Shown one piece after another: positions 26,807-36,100 of a stretch of DNA of 62,743 nt (positions are counted from its first letter, which is position 1; the number at the start of each line of letters is the position of its first letter). The DNA is from Clostridium thermobutyricum (GTDB lineage Bacteria; Bacillota; Clostridia; Ch29): positions 91,310 to 154,052 of the forward strand of contig JAENYX010000001.1 of assembly GCA_016841565.1 (NCBI GenBank), given 5' to 3'. Position numbers and translations under genes: made by a program. A model generated the notes under the pieces. It did no database searches. It was not told where the DNA came from and was given only the letters and a program-made list of their open reading frames with translations.

Positions 26807-27978
26807 AAAACATAGCCGTTTTGGGCAGTACAGGATCCATTGGCAGGCAAACACTGCAGGTGGTGAAAAACAGGCCTGAAGAATTTAGAATAACAGCTCT
26901 CGTTGCAAAGGAAAACCATAAACTGATGTTACAGCAGATATATGAGTTCAAGCCAAAGATGGCTGCCCTGATGGATGCTAATAGTGCACAATTGCTGCGA
27001 AACAGTCTCGAAAGTCATATTGATACGGTGATACTTGAAGGTGAGGACGGGATTTCCAAATGCATAACCGAAAGCGATTGTCATTTGGTGCTAAACGGAA
27101 TGGTAGGTATGGCAGGTCTCGTGCCAACCCTTGTGGGGCTGGAGGCAGGAAAAGACATTGCTTTGGCCAATAAAGAGTCCCTTGTTGCCGGGGGACGGCT
27201 GGTCATGGAACTGGCAAAAAAAAAGAAAGCGGATATTATACCCGTTGACAGTGAGCACTCGGCTATATTTCAGTGTATTGGCGATACACCAATCTCTCAG
27301 ATACACAAGCTGATACTTACAGCCTCGGGAGGGCCTTTTAGAGGTAAAACCGCCGACCAGATGAAAAAGGTAACGCCCTCCGATGCACTGGCACATCCTA
27401 ACTGGAATATGGGAAAAAAGATTTCCATAGATTCGGCTACTATGATGAATAAAGGCCTGGAAGTGATAGAGGCAAAGTGGCTGTTCGGACTGGAAACCGA
27501 CAGTATAGAGGTGGTAATACACCCGCAGAGTATAGTACACTCTATGGTAGAGTTTATAGATGGTGCGGTTTTGGCCCAGTTGGGGAATCCTGACATGAGA
27601 ATACCCATACAATACGCATTAACCTATCCCAAAAGACTGCCATCGGGTTTACCCCGATACAACCCTGTCGAAAGAGGCAGACTGGAGTTTTTCAAGCCTG
27701 ATACAGAAAATTTCCCTGCTCTAAGGCTTGCCTATGAGGCTCTGCGTGAAGAGGGAACAATGACGGCTGTTCTAAACGGAGCAAATGAAGCTGCGGTTGA
27801 GTTGTTCCTAAGCAAAGCAATAGCATTTAATTCAATACCGGTCTTAGTGGAACGGGTTATGGCGAGCCACAGGAATTTTAAAAATCCCGGCATTGAAGAT
27901 ATAATTTATTGGGATGGATGGAGCAGAAAAGAAATTGCCGGAATGGTAAAAAAGGATGGTGAAACGTTTTGTTATTGA
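26803..27978 (+). CDS. dxr: 1-deoxy-D-xylulose 5-phosphate reductoisomerase
   Basis: 391-aa enzyme of the MEP isoprenoid pathway; converts DXP to MEP with NADPH and a divalent metal. The NADPH-binding start IAVLGSTGSIGRQTLQVV, the substrate loop LANKESLVAGG, the metal-site PVDSEHSAIFQC and the flexible-loop LTASGGPFRG are intact, followed by HPNWNMGKKISIDSATMMNK. GAGAGG precedes ATG 26803. It overlaps the rseP TTG start. ispG, a later step of the same pathway, is two genes downstream. Confidence 0.97.
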   Translation: MKNIAVLGSTGSIGRQTLQVVKNRPEEFRITALVAKENHKLMLQQIYEFKPKMAALMDANSAQLLRNSLESHIDTVILEGEDGISKCITESDCHLVLNGMVGMAGLVPTLVGLEAGKDIALANKESLVAGGRLVMELAKKKKADIIPVDSEHSAIFQCIGDTPISQIHKLILTASGGPFRGKTADQMKKVTPSDALAHPNWNMGKKISIDSATMMNKGLEVIEAKWLFGLETDSIEVVIHPQSIVHSMVEFIDGAVLAQLGNPDMRIPIQYALTYPKRLPSGLPRYNPVERGRLEFFKPDTENFPALRLAYEALREEGTMTAVLNGANEAAVELFLSKAIAFNSIPVLVERVMASHRNFKNPGIEDIIYWDGWSRKEIAGMVKKDGETFCY

Positions 27979-28988
27979 CAATAAGCACCATTGCAGCGTC
28001 GGTTATAATATTCATGCTTATGGTGTTATCCCATGAATTCGGCCATTTTATAGTGGCCAAGAAATCGGGAGTCACTGTAGAGGAATTTTCCATAGGAATG
28101 GGACCCAAGTTAAAGTCATGGGAACATAAAGGAACAAATTACTCCTTCCGTATATTTCCCATTGGAGGATATGTAAAAATGCTGGGGGAAGAAGATAAAG
28201 CGGAGGGAGAGGGCTCATACCATAGAAAATCCCTTGCCAAAAGGATAAGTATTATACTTGCAGGCCCAATAATGAATATAATTTTGGCAATTTTGTTGTT
28301 TAGTATAATATTTTTTATTATGGGAACTCCGACAACTGTTATAGATACAGTTAAGGGTGACTATCCCGCAGCGCTGGCAGGTATAAAGCCCGGAGACAGA
28401 GTGGTTAATATAGACGGTCACAGGATAAACTCCTGGGATCAGTTACAGTCGCTGGTTTCGACCTCACAGCAGGAAGAAATAGAGATATCGGTTGATAGGA
28501 ATGGCATCATACACACCTATACCGTATTTCCCGTAACCGATAGCCAGACGGGACAGCAGGTAATAGGAATTACGCCCAGGGCAGAAAAAAGCGTAATAGG
28601 GGCGATTGGGTTAGGGGTAACAAGAAGTTTTGCGGTCATTGGGCTTATGGTTACGTATCTGGCTGAGCTTGTAATGGGTAAAGCCTCGGCAGAAGACGTT
28701 GTAGGAGCGGTTGGAGTAATTCAATTGGTTAACCAGGCTGCCAAAACCGGCATACTGAATGTTATGTTTCTGGCGGCGTTTTTAAGCCTTAACCTTGGCG
28801 TCATAAACCTGCTGCCCATCCCTGCTCTGGACGGCGGTAAAATGGTCTTTTTATTGCTTGAGGGCCTGAGGGGAAAACCAATAGATATAGAAAAGGAAGG
28901 CTTGATACACTTTATAGGATTTGTGTTTTTAATAATGCTAATAATAGTAATTACCTGGAAAGATATCAGCAGGTTTAACCTTTTCTAG
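27969..28988 (+). CDS. rseP: Site-2 zinc metalloprotease RseP/RasP family
   Basis: 339-aa intramembrane protease that cleaves anti-sigma factors and signal peptide remnants. The zinc motif HEFGH is at residues 22-26 in the first membrane helix, a PDZ domain lies in the middle (DYPAALAGIKPGDRVVNIDG, about residues 130-149) and the second metal-ligand motif is IPALDGGKMVF in the third helix. Start TTG 27969, overlapping the dxr end by ten bases. Gene order dxr-rseP is conserved in Bacillus (dxr-rasP). Confidence 0.95.
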   Translation: MLLTISTIAASVIIFMLMVLSHEFGHFIVAKKSGVTVEEFSIGMGPKLKSWEHKGTNYSFRIFPIGGYVKMLGEEDKAEGEGSYHRKSLAKRISIILAGPIMNIILAILLFSIIFFIMGTPTTVIDTVKGDYPAALAGIKPGDRVVNIDGHRINSWDQLQSLVSTSQQEEIEISVDRNGIIHTYTVFPVTDSQTGQQVIGITPRAEKSVIGAIGLGVTRSFAVIGLMVTYLAELVMGKASAEDVVGAVGVIQLVNQAAKTGILNVMFLAAFLSLNLGVINLLPIPALDGGKMVFLLLEGLRGKPIDIEKEGLIHFIGFVFLIMLIIVITWKDISRFNLF

Positions 28989-29020
28989 AGCTGAGTTCTT
29001 TATTATGGAGGTCGCCGGTT

Positions 29021-30067
29021 ATGAATAAAAGAACAAAAACCGTATATCTGGGCAAAATTCCGGTAGGCGGGGGGAACCCTGTAACTGTACAATCCATGAC
29101 CAATACAAAAACCTCGGATGTAAAAGCGACGGTAGCACAAATCCTGGAACTGGAAAAGGAAGGCTGCGATATAATCAGGGTAGCCGTTCCCGACTCTAAA
29201 GCAGCCTCCTGCCTGGCCGATATAAAAAAAAGTATTTCCATTCCCCTTGTGGCCGATATACATTTTGACTACAGACTGGCCATTACAGCAATAAAAATGG
29301 GGGTTGCCGCACTTCGTATCAATCCCGGTAATATTGGGTCCAGGGGCAGGCTGGAGCAAGTGGTACGGGAAGCAAAGGCGGGGGGCATACCCATAAGGAT
29401 TGGAATTAACGGCGGTTCCCTGGAAAAGGATATACTTGAGAAATACAAAACACCCTGTTCTGATGCGCTGGTGGAGAGTGCCGTTAGAAACACCGAAATC
29501 CTAGAGAAGCTGGGTTTCTATGATATAAAACTGTCTTTGAAGGCTTCGGATGTGTATACCACAGTAAGAGCGTACAGGACTATTGCGGAAAAAGTGGATT
29601 ATCCGCTGCATTTAGGTGTTACAGAAGCAGGTACCTTCATGGGAGGGACAGTAAGGTCAGCCATTGGAATAGGCAGCCTCCTGATGGAGGGCATAGGGGA
29701 TACAATCAGGGTATCACTTACCGACCACCCGGTACGGGAGGTTGAGGTGGGAAAGGAAATACTCAAATCCCTGGGGATGTATAAAAAAAGCGTTGAGGTT
29801 ATATCCTGCCCAACCTGCGGCAGGTGTCAGATTAACCTTATAGATCTGGCAAATAAGGTGAATAATATGGTTAAGAATGTAGATAAGCCGTTAAAAATAG
29901 CAATTATGGGCTGCGCAGTCAACGGTCCCGGAGAAGCCAGAGAAGCCGATATCGGAATAGCCGGCGGTAAGGGTATGGGAATAGTATTCAGAAATGGAAC
30001 AGTAATTAGAAACGTAAGAGAAGATGAGCTTCTCAAGGCTTTGATGGAAGAAATCGATAAGTATTGA
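29021..30067 (+). CDS. ispG: 4-hydroxy-3-methylbut-2-enyl diphosphate synthase (IspG)
   Basis: 348-aa 4Fe-4S enzyme of the MEP pathway converting MEcPP to HMBPP. The TIM-barrel N-terminus includes GGGNPVTVQSMTNTKT and LVADIHFDYRLAITA; the cluster cysteines are in ISCPTCGRCQ and MGCAVNGPGEA near the C-terminus. ATG 29021 follows GGAGGTCGCCGGTT. A fresh promoter begins over its stop codon, leading to the proS T-box. Confidence 0.97.
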   Translation: MNKRTKTVYLGKIPVGGGNPVTVQSMTNTKTSDVKATVAQILELEKEGCDIIRVAVPDSKAASCLADIKKSISIPLVADIHFDYRLAITAIKMGVAALRINPGNIGSRGRLEQVVREAKAGGIPIRIGINGGSLEKDILEKYKTPCSDALVESAVRNTEILEKLGFYDIKLSLKASDVYTTVRAYRTIAEKVDYPLHLGVTEAGTFMGGTVRSAIGIGSLLMEGIGDTIRVSLTDHPVREVEVGKEILKSLGMYKKSVEVISCPTCGRCQINLIDLANKVNNMVKNVDKPLKIAIMGCAVNGPGEAREADIGIAGGKGMGIVFRNGTVIRNVREDELLKALMEEIDKY

Positions 30068-30092
30068 CAAAAACAAAAACATTATATAGTAT
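30064..30092 (+). promoter_or_regulatory. Promoter for the proS T-box transcript
   Basis: TTGACA at 30064-30069 overlaps the ispG stop; TAGTAT at 30087-30092 is 17 bases downstream (TATAGT at 30085-30090 is the alternative). About 20 bases later the T-box RNA begins. Confidence 0.7.
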
Positions 30093-30114
30093 TATTTTAA
30101 ATACGGATAATAAG

Positions 30115-30311
30115 CTTTGACGGGGAATAGTAGAAGTAATAAAGCCAAAAGAGAGGGGGCATGGTGGGAACCCCCGGCATAAATCTTCCAACCCGCCCCT
30201 GAGCTTCCATAACGGCGGTATGAAACCGTTATCATCCAAGAGAGGGCTTTTGGCCAATAAGGGTGGTACCGCGAATCCTTCGTCCCTTTGGGAGGAGGAT
30301 TTATTTATTTT
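30115..30311 (+). promoter_or_regulatory. T-box riboswitch (tRNA-Pro sensing) controlling proS
   Basis: The universal T-box core AAGGGTGGTACCGCG is at 30259-30273. Stem I is recognisable: GGGG near 30122 pairs with CCCC at 30196-30199, AGTA and GAAG lie on its 5' side, and GAAG pairs with CTTC at 30185-30188. That leaves CAACCCG as the specifier loop with CCC (30192-30194), a proline codon, as specifier. The terminator is AATCCT (30274-30279) plus TCCC (30283-30286) pairing with GGGA (30290-30293) plus AGGATT (30296-30301), then a T-rich run. Uncharged tRNA-Pro should stabilise the competing antiterminator. The TGGT bulge fits an ACCA acceptor end. Confidence 0.95.
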
Positions 30312-30326
30312 GAAAGGAGTGTAATT

Positions 30327-31769
30327 ATGTCCAAGAACCAGGAGGATTTTGTAACACAGATTGCCAAGCAGAATGAAGACTTTTCCCAATGGTATACCGA
30401 TGTTATCAGAAAGGCTGATTTGGTGGATTATGCGCCAATAAAAGGGTTTATGGTAATAAAACCTTATGGATATGCCATATGGGAGAATATGCAGAGAGAG
30501 ATGGACAAAAGGTTCAGGGCTACCGGTCATAAAAATGCCTATTTCCCCCTCTTTATACCTGAGAGTCTGCTTCAAAAAGAGGCCGAGCATGTGGAGGGAT
30601 TTGCCCCGGAAGTTGCATGGGTTACCGCCGGCGGCAACGAGCAATTAACCGAAAGGATAGCAGTAAGACCCACGTCTGAAGCCATAGTATGCAGCATGTA
30701 TTCTAAATGGATCAGATCGTACCGGGACCTGCCGGTACTATATAACCAATGGTGCAATGTGGTAAGGTGGGAGAAAAGCACCAGGCCTTTTCTGAGAACA
30801 TCAGAATTTTTATGGCAGGAGGGGCATACGGCTCATGCTACCGAAGAGGAAGCAGAGCAGGAAACCTTGAAGATACTGGGGATTTATAAAGACTTTGCAG
30901 AAAACATACTGGCCATTCCGGTTTTGACCGGGGTGAAATCCCAGAAGGAAAAATTCGCCGGAGCCGTCAGAACATATTCCATGGAAGCTTTGATGCTTGA
31001 CGGCAAAGCCCTTCAAGCCGGAACCTCCCATAACCTGGGGCAGCATTTTGCCAAAGTATTTGATATTCAATACCTGGACAGGGACGGTCAGCTTAAAAAT
31101 GTATGGTCTACATCCTGGGGTGTTTCCACCAGGCTGATTGGAGGCGTCATAATGGTACACGGAGACGACAGGGGACTGGTTCTGCCTCCCAAAATTGCAC
31201 CCAGCCAGGTGGTAATAATCCCTGTTGCCCAGCACAAAGAAGGAGTGCTGGACAAAACAAAGGAAATATTCGACAATCTTTCCAAGCTGTATAGAGTAGA
31301 GCTGGACGACAGGGATACCTACAGCCCGGGATGGAAATTTAATGAATGGGAACTCAAAGGGGTACCCATCAGGCTTGAAGTAGGGCCACGGGATATTCAG
31401 AGTAATCAGGTGGTTGCAGTAAGACGTGATACCGGTGAAAAGATGGCAATTCCTATGGGTGAACTTGAAAAAAGAATAGCTGTTCTTTTAGAGGACATAC
31501 ACAGTAATATATATAAGAAAGCTCTGGCGCACAGAGAAATGAACACCCATGCTGCTGCCAATATGGAAGAACTGATTTCAATAATGGGCAGAAAAATGGG
31601 GTTTGTAAAGGCTATGTGGTGTCAGGATACAGCATGTGAAGCTGAGATCAAGGAAAAAACCGGTGCTACTACGCGGTGTATTCCCTTTGAACAGGATAAT
31701 GCAGACGGCCGGTGTGTGGTATGTGGAAAGAAGGCGGATACTGCAGCTTATTTTGCAAAGGCATACTAA
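30327..31769 (+). CDS. proS: Prolyl-tRNA synthetase, archaeal/eukaryotic type
   Basis: 480-aa class II synthetase. It is the short archaeal-type ProRS: it lacks the roughly 180-residue editing insertion of the Bacillus/E. coli type and has a C-terminal zinc-binding-like domain (CVVCGKKADTAAYFAKAY at the end, with CQDTACE upstream). Motif 1 region: GFMVIKPYGYAIWENMQREM; motif 2: VVRWEKSTRPFLRTSEFLWQ; GTSHNLGQHFAKVF follows. AAAGGAG precedes ATG 30327; an upstream in-frame start at 30288 lies in the T-box terminator. Confidence 0.97.
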   Translation: MSKNQEDFVTQIAKQNEDFSQWYTDVIRKADLVDYAPIKGFMVIKPYGYAIWENMQREMDKRFRATGHKNAYFPLFIPESLLQKEAEHVEGFAPEVAWVTAGGNEQLTERIAVRPTSEAIVCSMYSKWIRSYRDLPVLYNQWCNVVRWEKSTRPFLRTSEFLWQEGHTAHATEEEAEQETLKILGIYKDFAENILAIPVLTGVKSQKEKFAGAVRTYSMEALMLDGKALQAGTSHNLGQHFAKVFDIQYLDRDGQLKNVWSTSWGVSTRLIGGVIMVHGDDRGLVLPPKIAPSQVVIIPVAQHKEGVLDKTKEIFDNLSKLYRVELDDRDTYSPGWKFNEWELKGVPIRLEVGPRDIQSNQVVAVRRDTGEKMAIPMGELEKRIAVLLEDIHSNIYKKALAHREMNTHAAANMEELISIMGRKMGFVKAMWCQDTACEAEIKEKTGATTRCIPFEQDNADGRCVVCGKKADTAAYFAKAY

Positions 31770-31803
31770 GGGTGGAATAAGACCACCCTTTTCTTTTTAT
31801 TTG
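31768..31803 (+). terminator. Intrinsic terminator after proS
   Basis: AAGGGTGG (31768-31775) and CCACCCTT (31783-31790) form a perfect 8-bp stem with a 7-base loop, followed by TTCTTTTTATTTG. Closes the proS transcript. Confidence 0.92.
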
Positions 31804-31839
31804 TTGTAAATGTAAAAAATGTGGTAATATTTATATAAT
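31801..31839 (+). promoter_or_regulatory. Probable promoter for the glycosyltransferase gene
   Basis: TTGTTG (31801-31806) and TAATAT (31825-31830) are 18 bases apart; a better -10, TATAAT, lies at 31834-31839 but with only a poor -35 (TGTAAA). Either fits the gap after the proS terminator. Confidence 0.4.
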
Positions 31840-31871
31840 GAAAATTAACGATATCACCGGGAGGAAGATAA

Positions 31872-32495
31872 ATGAAAGTTACGGCATTAATTCCCGCTTA
31901 TAACGAAGAAGATAGAATTGGTTCGGTACTTGAAGCTGTGAAAAATTCCTGCATGGTGGATGAGATAATAGTAGTTGACGATGGTTCAAGGGACAAAACT
32001 GCAGAAGTTGCAGAAAAGATGGGCGTTAAAGTAATAATAAATGATAAAAACATGGGTAAGGGCGGAGCACTTTGCAAAGGCTTGGAGAACTGCCAGTCTG
32101 AAGTAATACTGTTTCTTGACGCAGATCTGTGCGGCTTTAAACCCCAAGACGCAGACAGACTTGTGCAGCCTGTTCTTTCAGGGGAATGGGATATGACTGT
32201 AGGCATCTTTACAAACGGTAGGTTAGCTACTGATATAGCCCAGAAGATGGCTCCCTTTTTATCGGGACAAAGGGCTATAAAAAGACACGTTTTAAGACAA
32301 ATAAGCGGCTTGGAGATAAGCAGGTATGGAGTAGAGGTAGCTCTAACCCGCTATGTTAAAAAAAATAAAATAAGGCTGAAGGAAGTGCACCTGGAGGATG
32401 TGTCGCATATCATGAAAGAAGAGAAACTTGGCTTGATACGGGGGTTCTCAGAGAGACTGAAAATGTACTGGGATATAGTAAAGGCATTAAAATAA
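31872..32495 (+). CDS. Family 2 glycosyltransferase
   Basis: 207-aa GT-A fold glycosyltransferase. The nucleotide-binding start VTALIPAYNEEDRIGSVLEA, VVDDGSRDKT and the metal-binding DAD in VILFLDADLCGF are present. No C-terminal membrane helices, so it resembles small soluble GT2 proteins of the dolichyl-phosphate-mannose-synthase/glucosyl-3-phosphoglycerate type. The substrate cannot be deduced. GGGAGGAAGATAA precedes ATG 31872. It lies between proS and polC, where Bacillus has no such gene. Confidence 0.85.
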   Translation: MKVTALIPAYNEEDRIGSVLEAVKNSCMVDEIIVVDDGSRDKTAEVAEKMGVKVIINDKNMGKGGALCKGLENCQSEVILFLDADLCGFKPQDADRLVQPVLSGEWDMTVGIFTNGRLATDIAQKMAPFLSGQRAIKRHVLRQISGLEISRYGVEVALTRYVKKNKIRLKEVHLEDVSHIMKEEKLGLIRGFSERLKMYWDIVKALK

Positions 32496-32507
32496 GGAGT
32501 GATGGCT

Positions 32508-33173
32508 ATGATTTCAAGTCAGGAGATCCTTATAAGAATCCTACTAGCCTTCCTGCTAAGCAGTATAATAGGAATGGAAAGAGAATTCGGAAACCAGCCG
32601 GCAGGGCTGCGTACACATATTCTGGTATGTGTCGGCTCCACATTGGTTATGCTGGTTTCTTTTCACCTGTTCGAAACATATAGAGGACAGACCGACATGG
32701 ACCCTGCAAGACTGGGCGCTCAGGTAATAAGCGGAATAGGCTTCCTTGGTATAGGTACAATCATGAAGGAAGGTGCTTCTATCCGCGGCTTAACTACTGC
32801 TGCCGGGCTTTGGGTAGTAGCCTGCATCGGTCTTGCGGTAGGATCGGGATTTTACATGGGGGCAGTTGTAGTTACGGTGGTTATTGTAATAACTTTAACG
32901 GTGGTAAATAAGCTGGATAAGCATATTAACAAGAGCAGAAACAACTATTCTCTGACCCTCCGTGCCGAAAATGTACCAGGGCAGCTGGGCATAATAGGGA
33001 GCACTTTGGGAGGAAAGGGCATTTCAATAAGAAATATTAGAATGATAGAAATGGATGATTGTACGGTAGAGATAGTATTATTGCTGAAACTGCCCGACCA
33101 AATGAAATTGGAAGAGGCTATCCAGATTCTGAACGAAGTGGAAGGTATCAAACAAATTGTTGAAGCCAGCTAG
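32508..33173 (+). CDS. MgtC/SapB family membrane protein
   Basis: About 221 aa: four to five membrane segments (residues about 5-140) followed by a soluble ACT-like C-terminal domain. Family signature SSIIGMEREFGNQPAGLRTH near the N-terminus, with GAQVISGIGFLGIGTIMKEG and IRGLTTAAGLWVVACIGLA. MgtC proteins link to magnesium stress and ATP synthase control in pathogens; the role here is unknown. ATG 32508 has ATAAGGAG 8 bases upstream; ATG 32502 is also possible. Only 12 bases after the glycosyltransferase, so probably co-transcribed. Confidence 0.88.
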   Translation: MISSQEILIRILLAFLLSSIIGMEREFGNQPAGLRTHILVCVGSTLVMLVSFHLFETYRGQTDMDPARLGAQVISGIGFLGIGTIMKEGASIRGLTTAAGLWVVACIGLAVGSGFYMGAVVVTVVIVITLTVVNKLDKHINKSRNNYSLTLRAENVPGQLGIIGSTLGGKGISIRNIRMIEMDDCTVEIVLLLKLPDQMKLEEAIQILNEVEGIKQIVEAS

Positions 33174-33191
33174 CGGGGGGTAAGATGACAA

Positions 33192-36100
33192 ATGCAGGAA
33201 TTGATGAAAAAAGTAGAAAAGGTATTTGTAAATGAAAAGACCAGGCAAATTTTGGTTGTGCTAAGTAAGGACAGCAACTATAGTCAAGACAGAGAACAAA
33301 TCAGAAGAGAAATTACAAAACGGTTTAAGAATAATAATGATATGAGAATAGAAATTATTCAGTCAGCGGAAGAATACAGTTTGGAAAAGCTGTTTGAAAC
33401 CCACTGGTCATTTTTTTGCACTCTATGGACCGGATCCTTTCCTGCGGCTAAACCGTGGTTTGAGAATTGCAAGTACAAATTAGAAGGCAGACGCCTGAAT
33501 ATAGAGTTTAATGACGAAATGGCAATGCATACACTTGGGGACAGGAACTTTGTAGAGTTGGCTCAAAAGATAATAAGCGCCGTAGCCGGCAGAGATGTAC
33601 TGGTTTCATTGAATTGGGAAAAAAATGTAAAAACAGAGTACATACGCAAGGAACAGGAAAGCATAAAGCAAGAGCAGGAACTGGAGGAGATAAGAAAAAT
33701 AGTCGGTCAAAATACCCATGGCAGAAATGGTAATACCGTTAATAAGGTAATAATGGGGAAATCCTTCAAAGGTAAGACAAAGCCAATCAATGAGATAATA
33801 CAGGATGCCGGCACGGTTATTGTGGAAGGATACATATGCAGGATTGAGACAAAAACCCTGAAGTCGGAGAGGTTCTCCATTGTATTGTCATTGTTTATAA
33901 CAGATTATGAGGATACTATAGAATGCAGATTCTTTGTTGAAAAGGGCAACAAAGCAAAGTTACAAAACGCTGTTGAAACGGGAGACAAGGTGAGGGTTAA
34001 GGGAGAAGCCCAGTACAATAAATATGCAAAGGAAATAATAATAATAGGAAGAGATATGGTTATGGTTCCAGGCCATAACAGGACAGACAATTGTCCGGAA
34101 AAAAGAATAGAATTACATGCCCATACCAAATTTAGCGCTTTGGATGCTGTTACCACGGTGGAGGCTTTGATTAAAAAAGCTGCCGATTGGGGACATGCCG
34201 CTATAGCCATAACCGACCATGGGGTGGTTCAGGCCTTCCCGGAAGCCTACGAAGCTTCCAAAAAGACCGGAGTCAAAATAATTTATGGAGTGGAAGGCTA
34301 TATGGTGGACGATATTTCTCTTGCTGCCCAGACTTTCTTTGATTGGAACAAATCGGACCACTTTGTGGTATTTGATATAGAGACAACGGGACTGGATCCT
34401 GTACGGGATGAAATAACCGAAATAGGAGCTGTAAGAATTAAAGACGGAAAGATAATGGATAGATTTCACACATTAATCAATCCGTGTATTCCAATTCCGC
34501 AGAAAATTGTGGATTTGACAGGTATAAACGATGAGATGGTTAAAGACAGCCCCTTAGTTCAACAGGCTGTAACGGAATTTTTGGATTTTGCCCGTGATGC
34601 AGTTCTGGTGGCACACAATGCACCCTTTGATATGGGATTTATATATCAAAAGTCATCTATAATGGGACTGGAAATAAAGAACAAAGTAATAGATACTCTT
34701 GCTATTACAAGAAAATTGTTTCCCCGTTTAAAAAGCCATAAACTAAGTGCGGTGGCAAACCATCTCAAAATTAAGATGGACAGAGCCCACAGAGCCCTGG
34801 ACGACGCAGTTACCGCAGCATATATACTATTGGAATGTATGAAGAGGGTTGATTATGAGAAGAAGAGGGGGGTAGAAAAGACCGGACAAAGAGCCATAGT
34901 TAAAGAAGCAATGAACAGGCTTAAATCTAACCATATAATTATTCTTGCCCGGAATGAGGAAGGGCTTAGAAACCTATACTGCATTATAAGCAAATCCCAC
35001 CTTGATTACTTTTATAAAACTCCAAGGATACCAAAGAGTTTGCTTTCAAAAATGAGAAGCGGACTTCTTCTGGGAAGTGCCTGCGAAGCCGGAGAGTTGT
35101 ATCGTGGAATAATTGCCGGCAAAAATGAAGGTCAGTTGGCTGAAATTGCTTCCTTTTATGATTATCTTGAGATTCAGCCGTTGGGGAACAATATGTTTAT
35201 GGTGGATAACGGTATGCTGGATAATGTTCAGGAGATTGAAAAGGCGAATTTGAAGGTTTATGAAATTGGAAAGAAACTGGGTATACCGGTTGTGGCTACA
35301 GGAGACGTACATTTTCTTGAGCCCCGGGATCAGGTGTATAGAAAGATTATTATGGCAGGCAAAGGATTCCAGGATGCCGACAAACAAGCACCCTTATACC
35401 TGCACACTACCGAAGAAATGCTGAGCGAATTCGAATACCTGGGAGAATCTGCGGCCAAAGAGGTGGTTGTTACAAATCCGAATATTATTAATAATAAAAT
35501 AGAAGAACTGTTGCCGGTTCCTTTGGAGACATATCCTCCCACATTACCCGGCGCAGAACAGGAATTAAAGGATATGACATGGAAACAGGCAAAAGCAGTG
35601 TATGGACAGTCACTCCCGGAAATAGTGGAGATCAGGCTGGAACGTGAACTAAAAGCCATTATAGATAACGGATACGCGGTAATGTTTGTAATAGCTCAAA
35701 AGCTTGTATCAAAATCCATGGCGGATGGTTATCTGGTAGGTTCAAGAGGGTCGGTGGGCTCGTCCCTTGTTGCAACCATGAGCGGGATAACCGAAGTAAA
35801 CCCCTTACCGCCTCATTATTTGTGTCAAGATTGCAAATACAGTGAATTCATTTGTGACGGAAGTGCGGGCGCCGGAGCCGATCTTCCTGATAAGGCTTGT
35901 CCAAAATGCGGCCTTCCACTTGAAAAACACGGTTTCGACATACCATTTGAAGTGTTTATGGGATTCGAGGGAGATAAGGAACCGGATATTGACCTGAATT
36001 TTTCCGGAGAATACCAGAGTAAAGCTCACAGCTTCGCAGAGGAAATATTCGGAAAACAGCAGGTATTCAGGGCCGGTACCATCTCAACTCTGGCCGACAA

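Noticed and set aside
30288..30326. In-frame N-terminal extension of proS
   Set aside because: Overlaps the T-box terminator stem; ATG 30327 has AAAGGAG at the right spacing.
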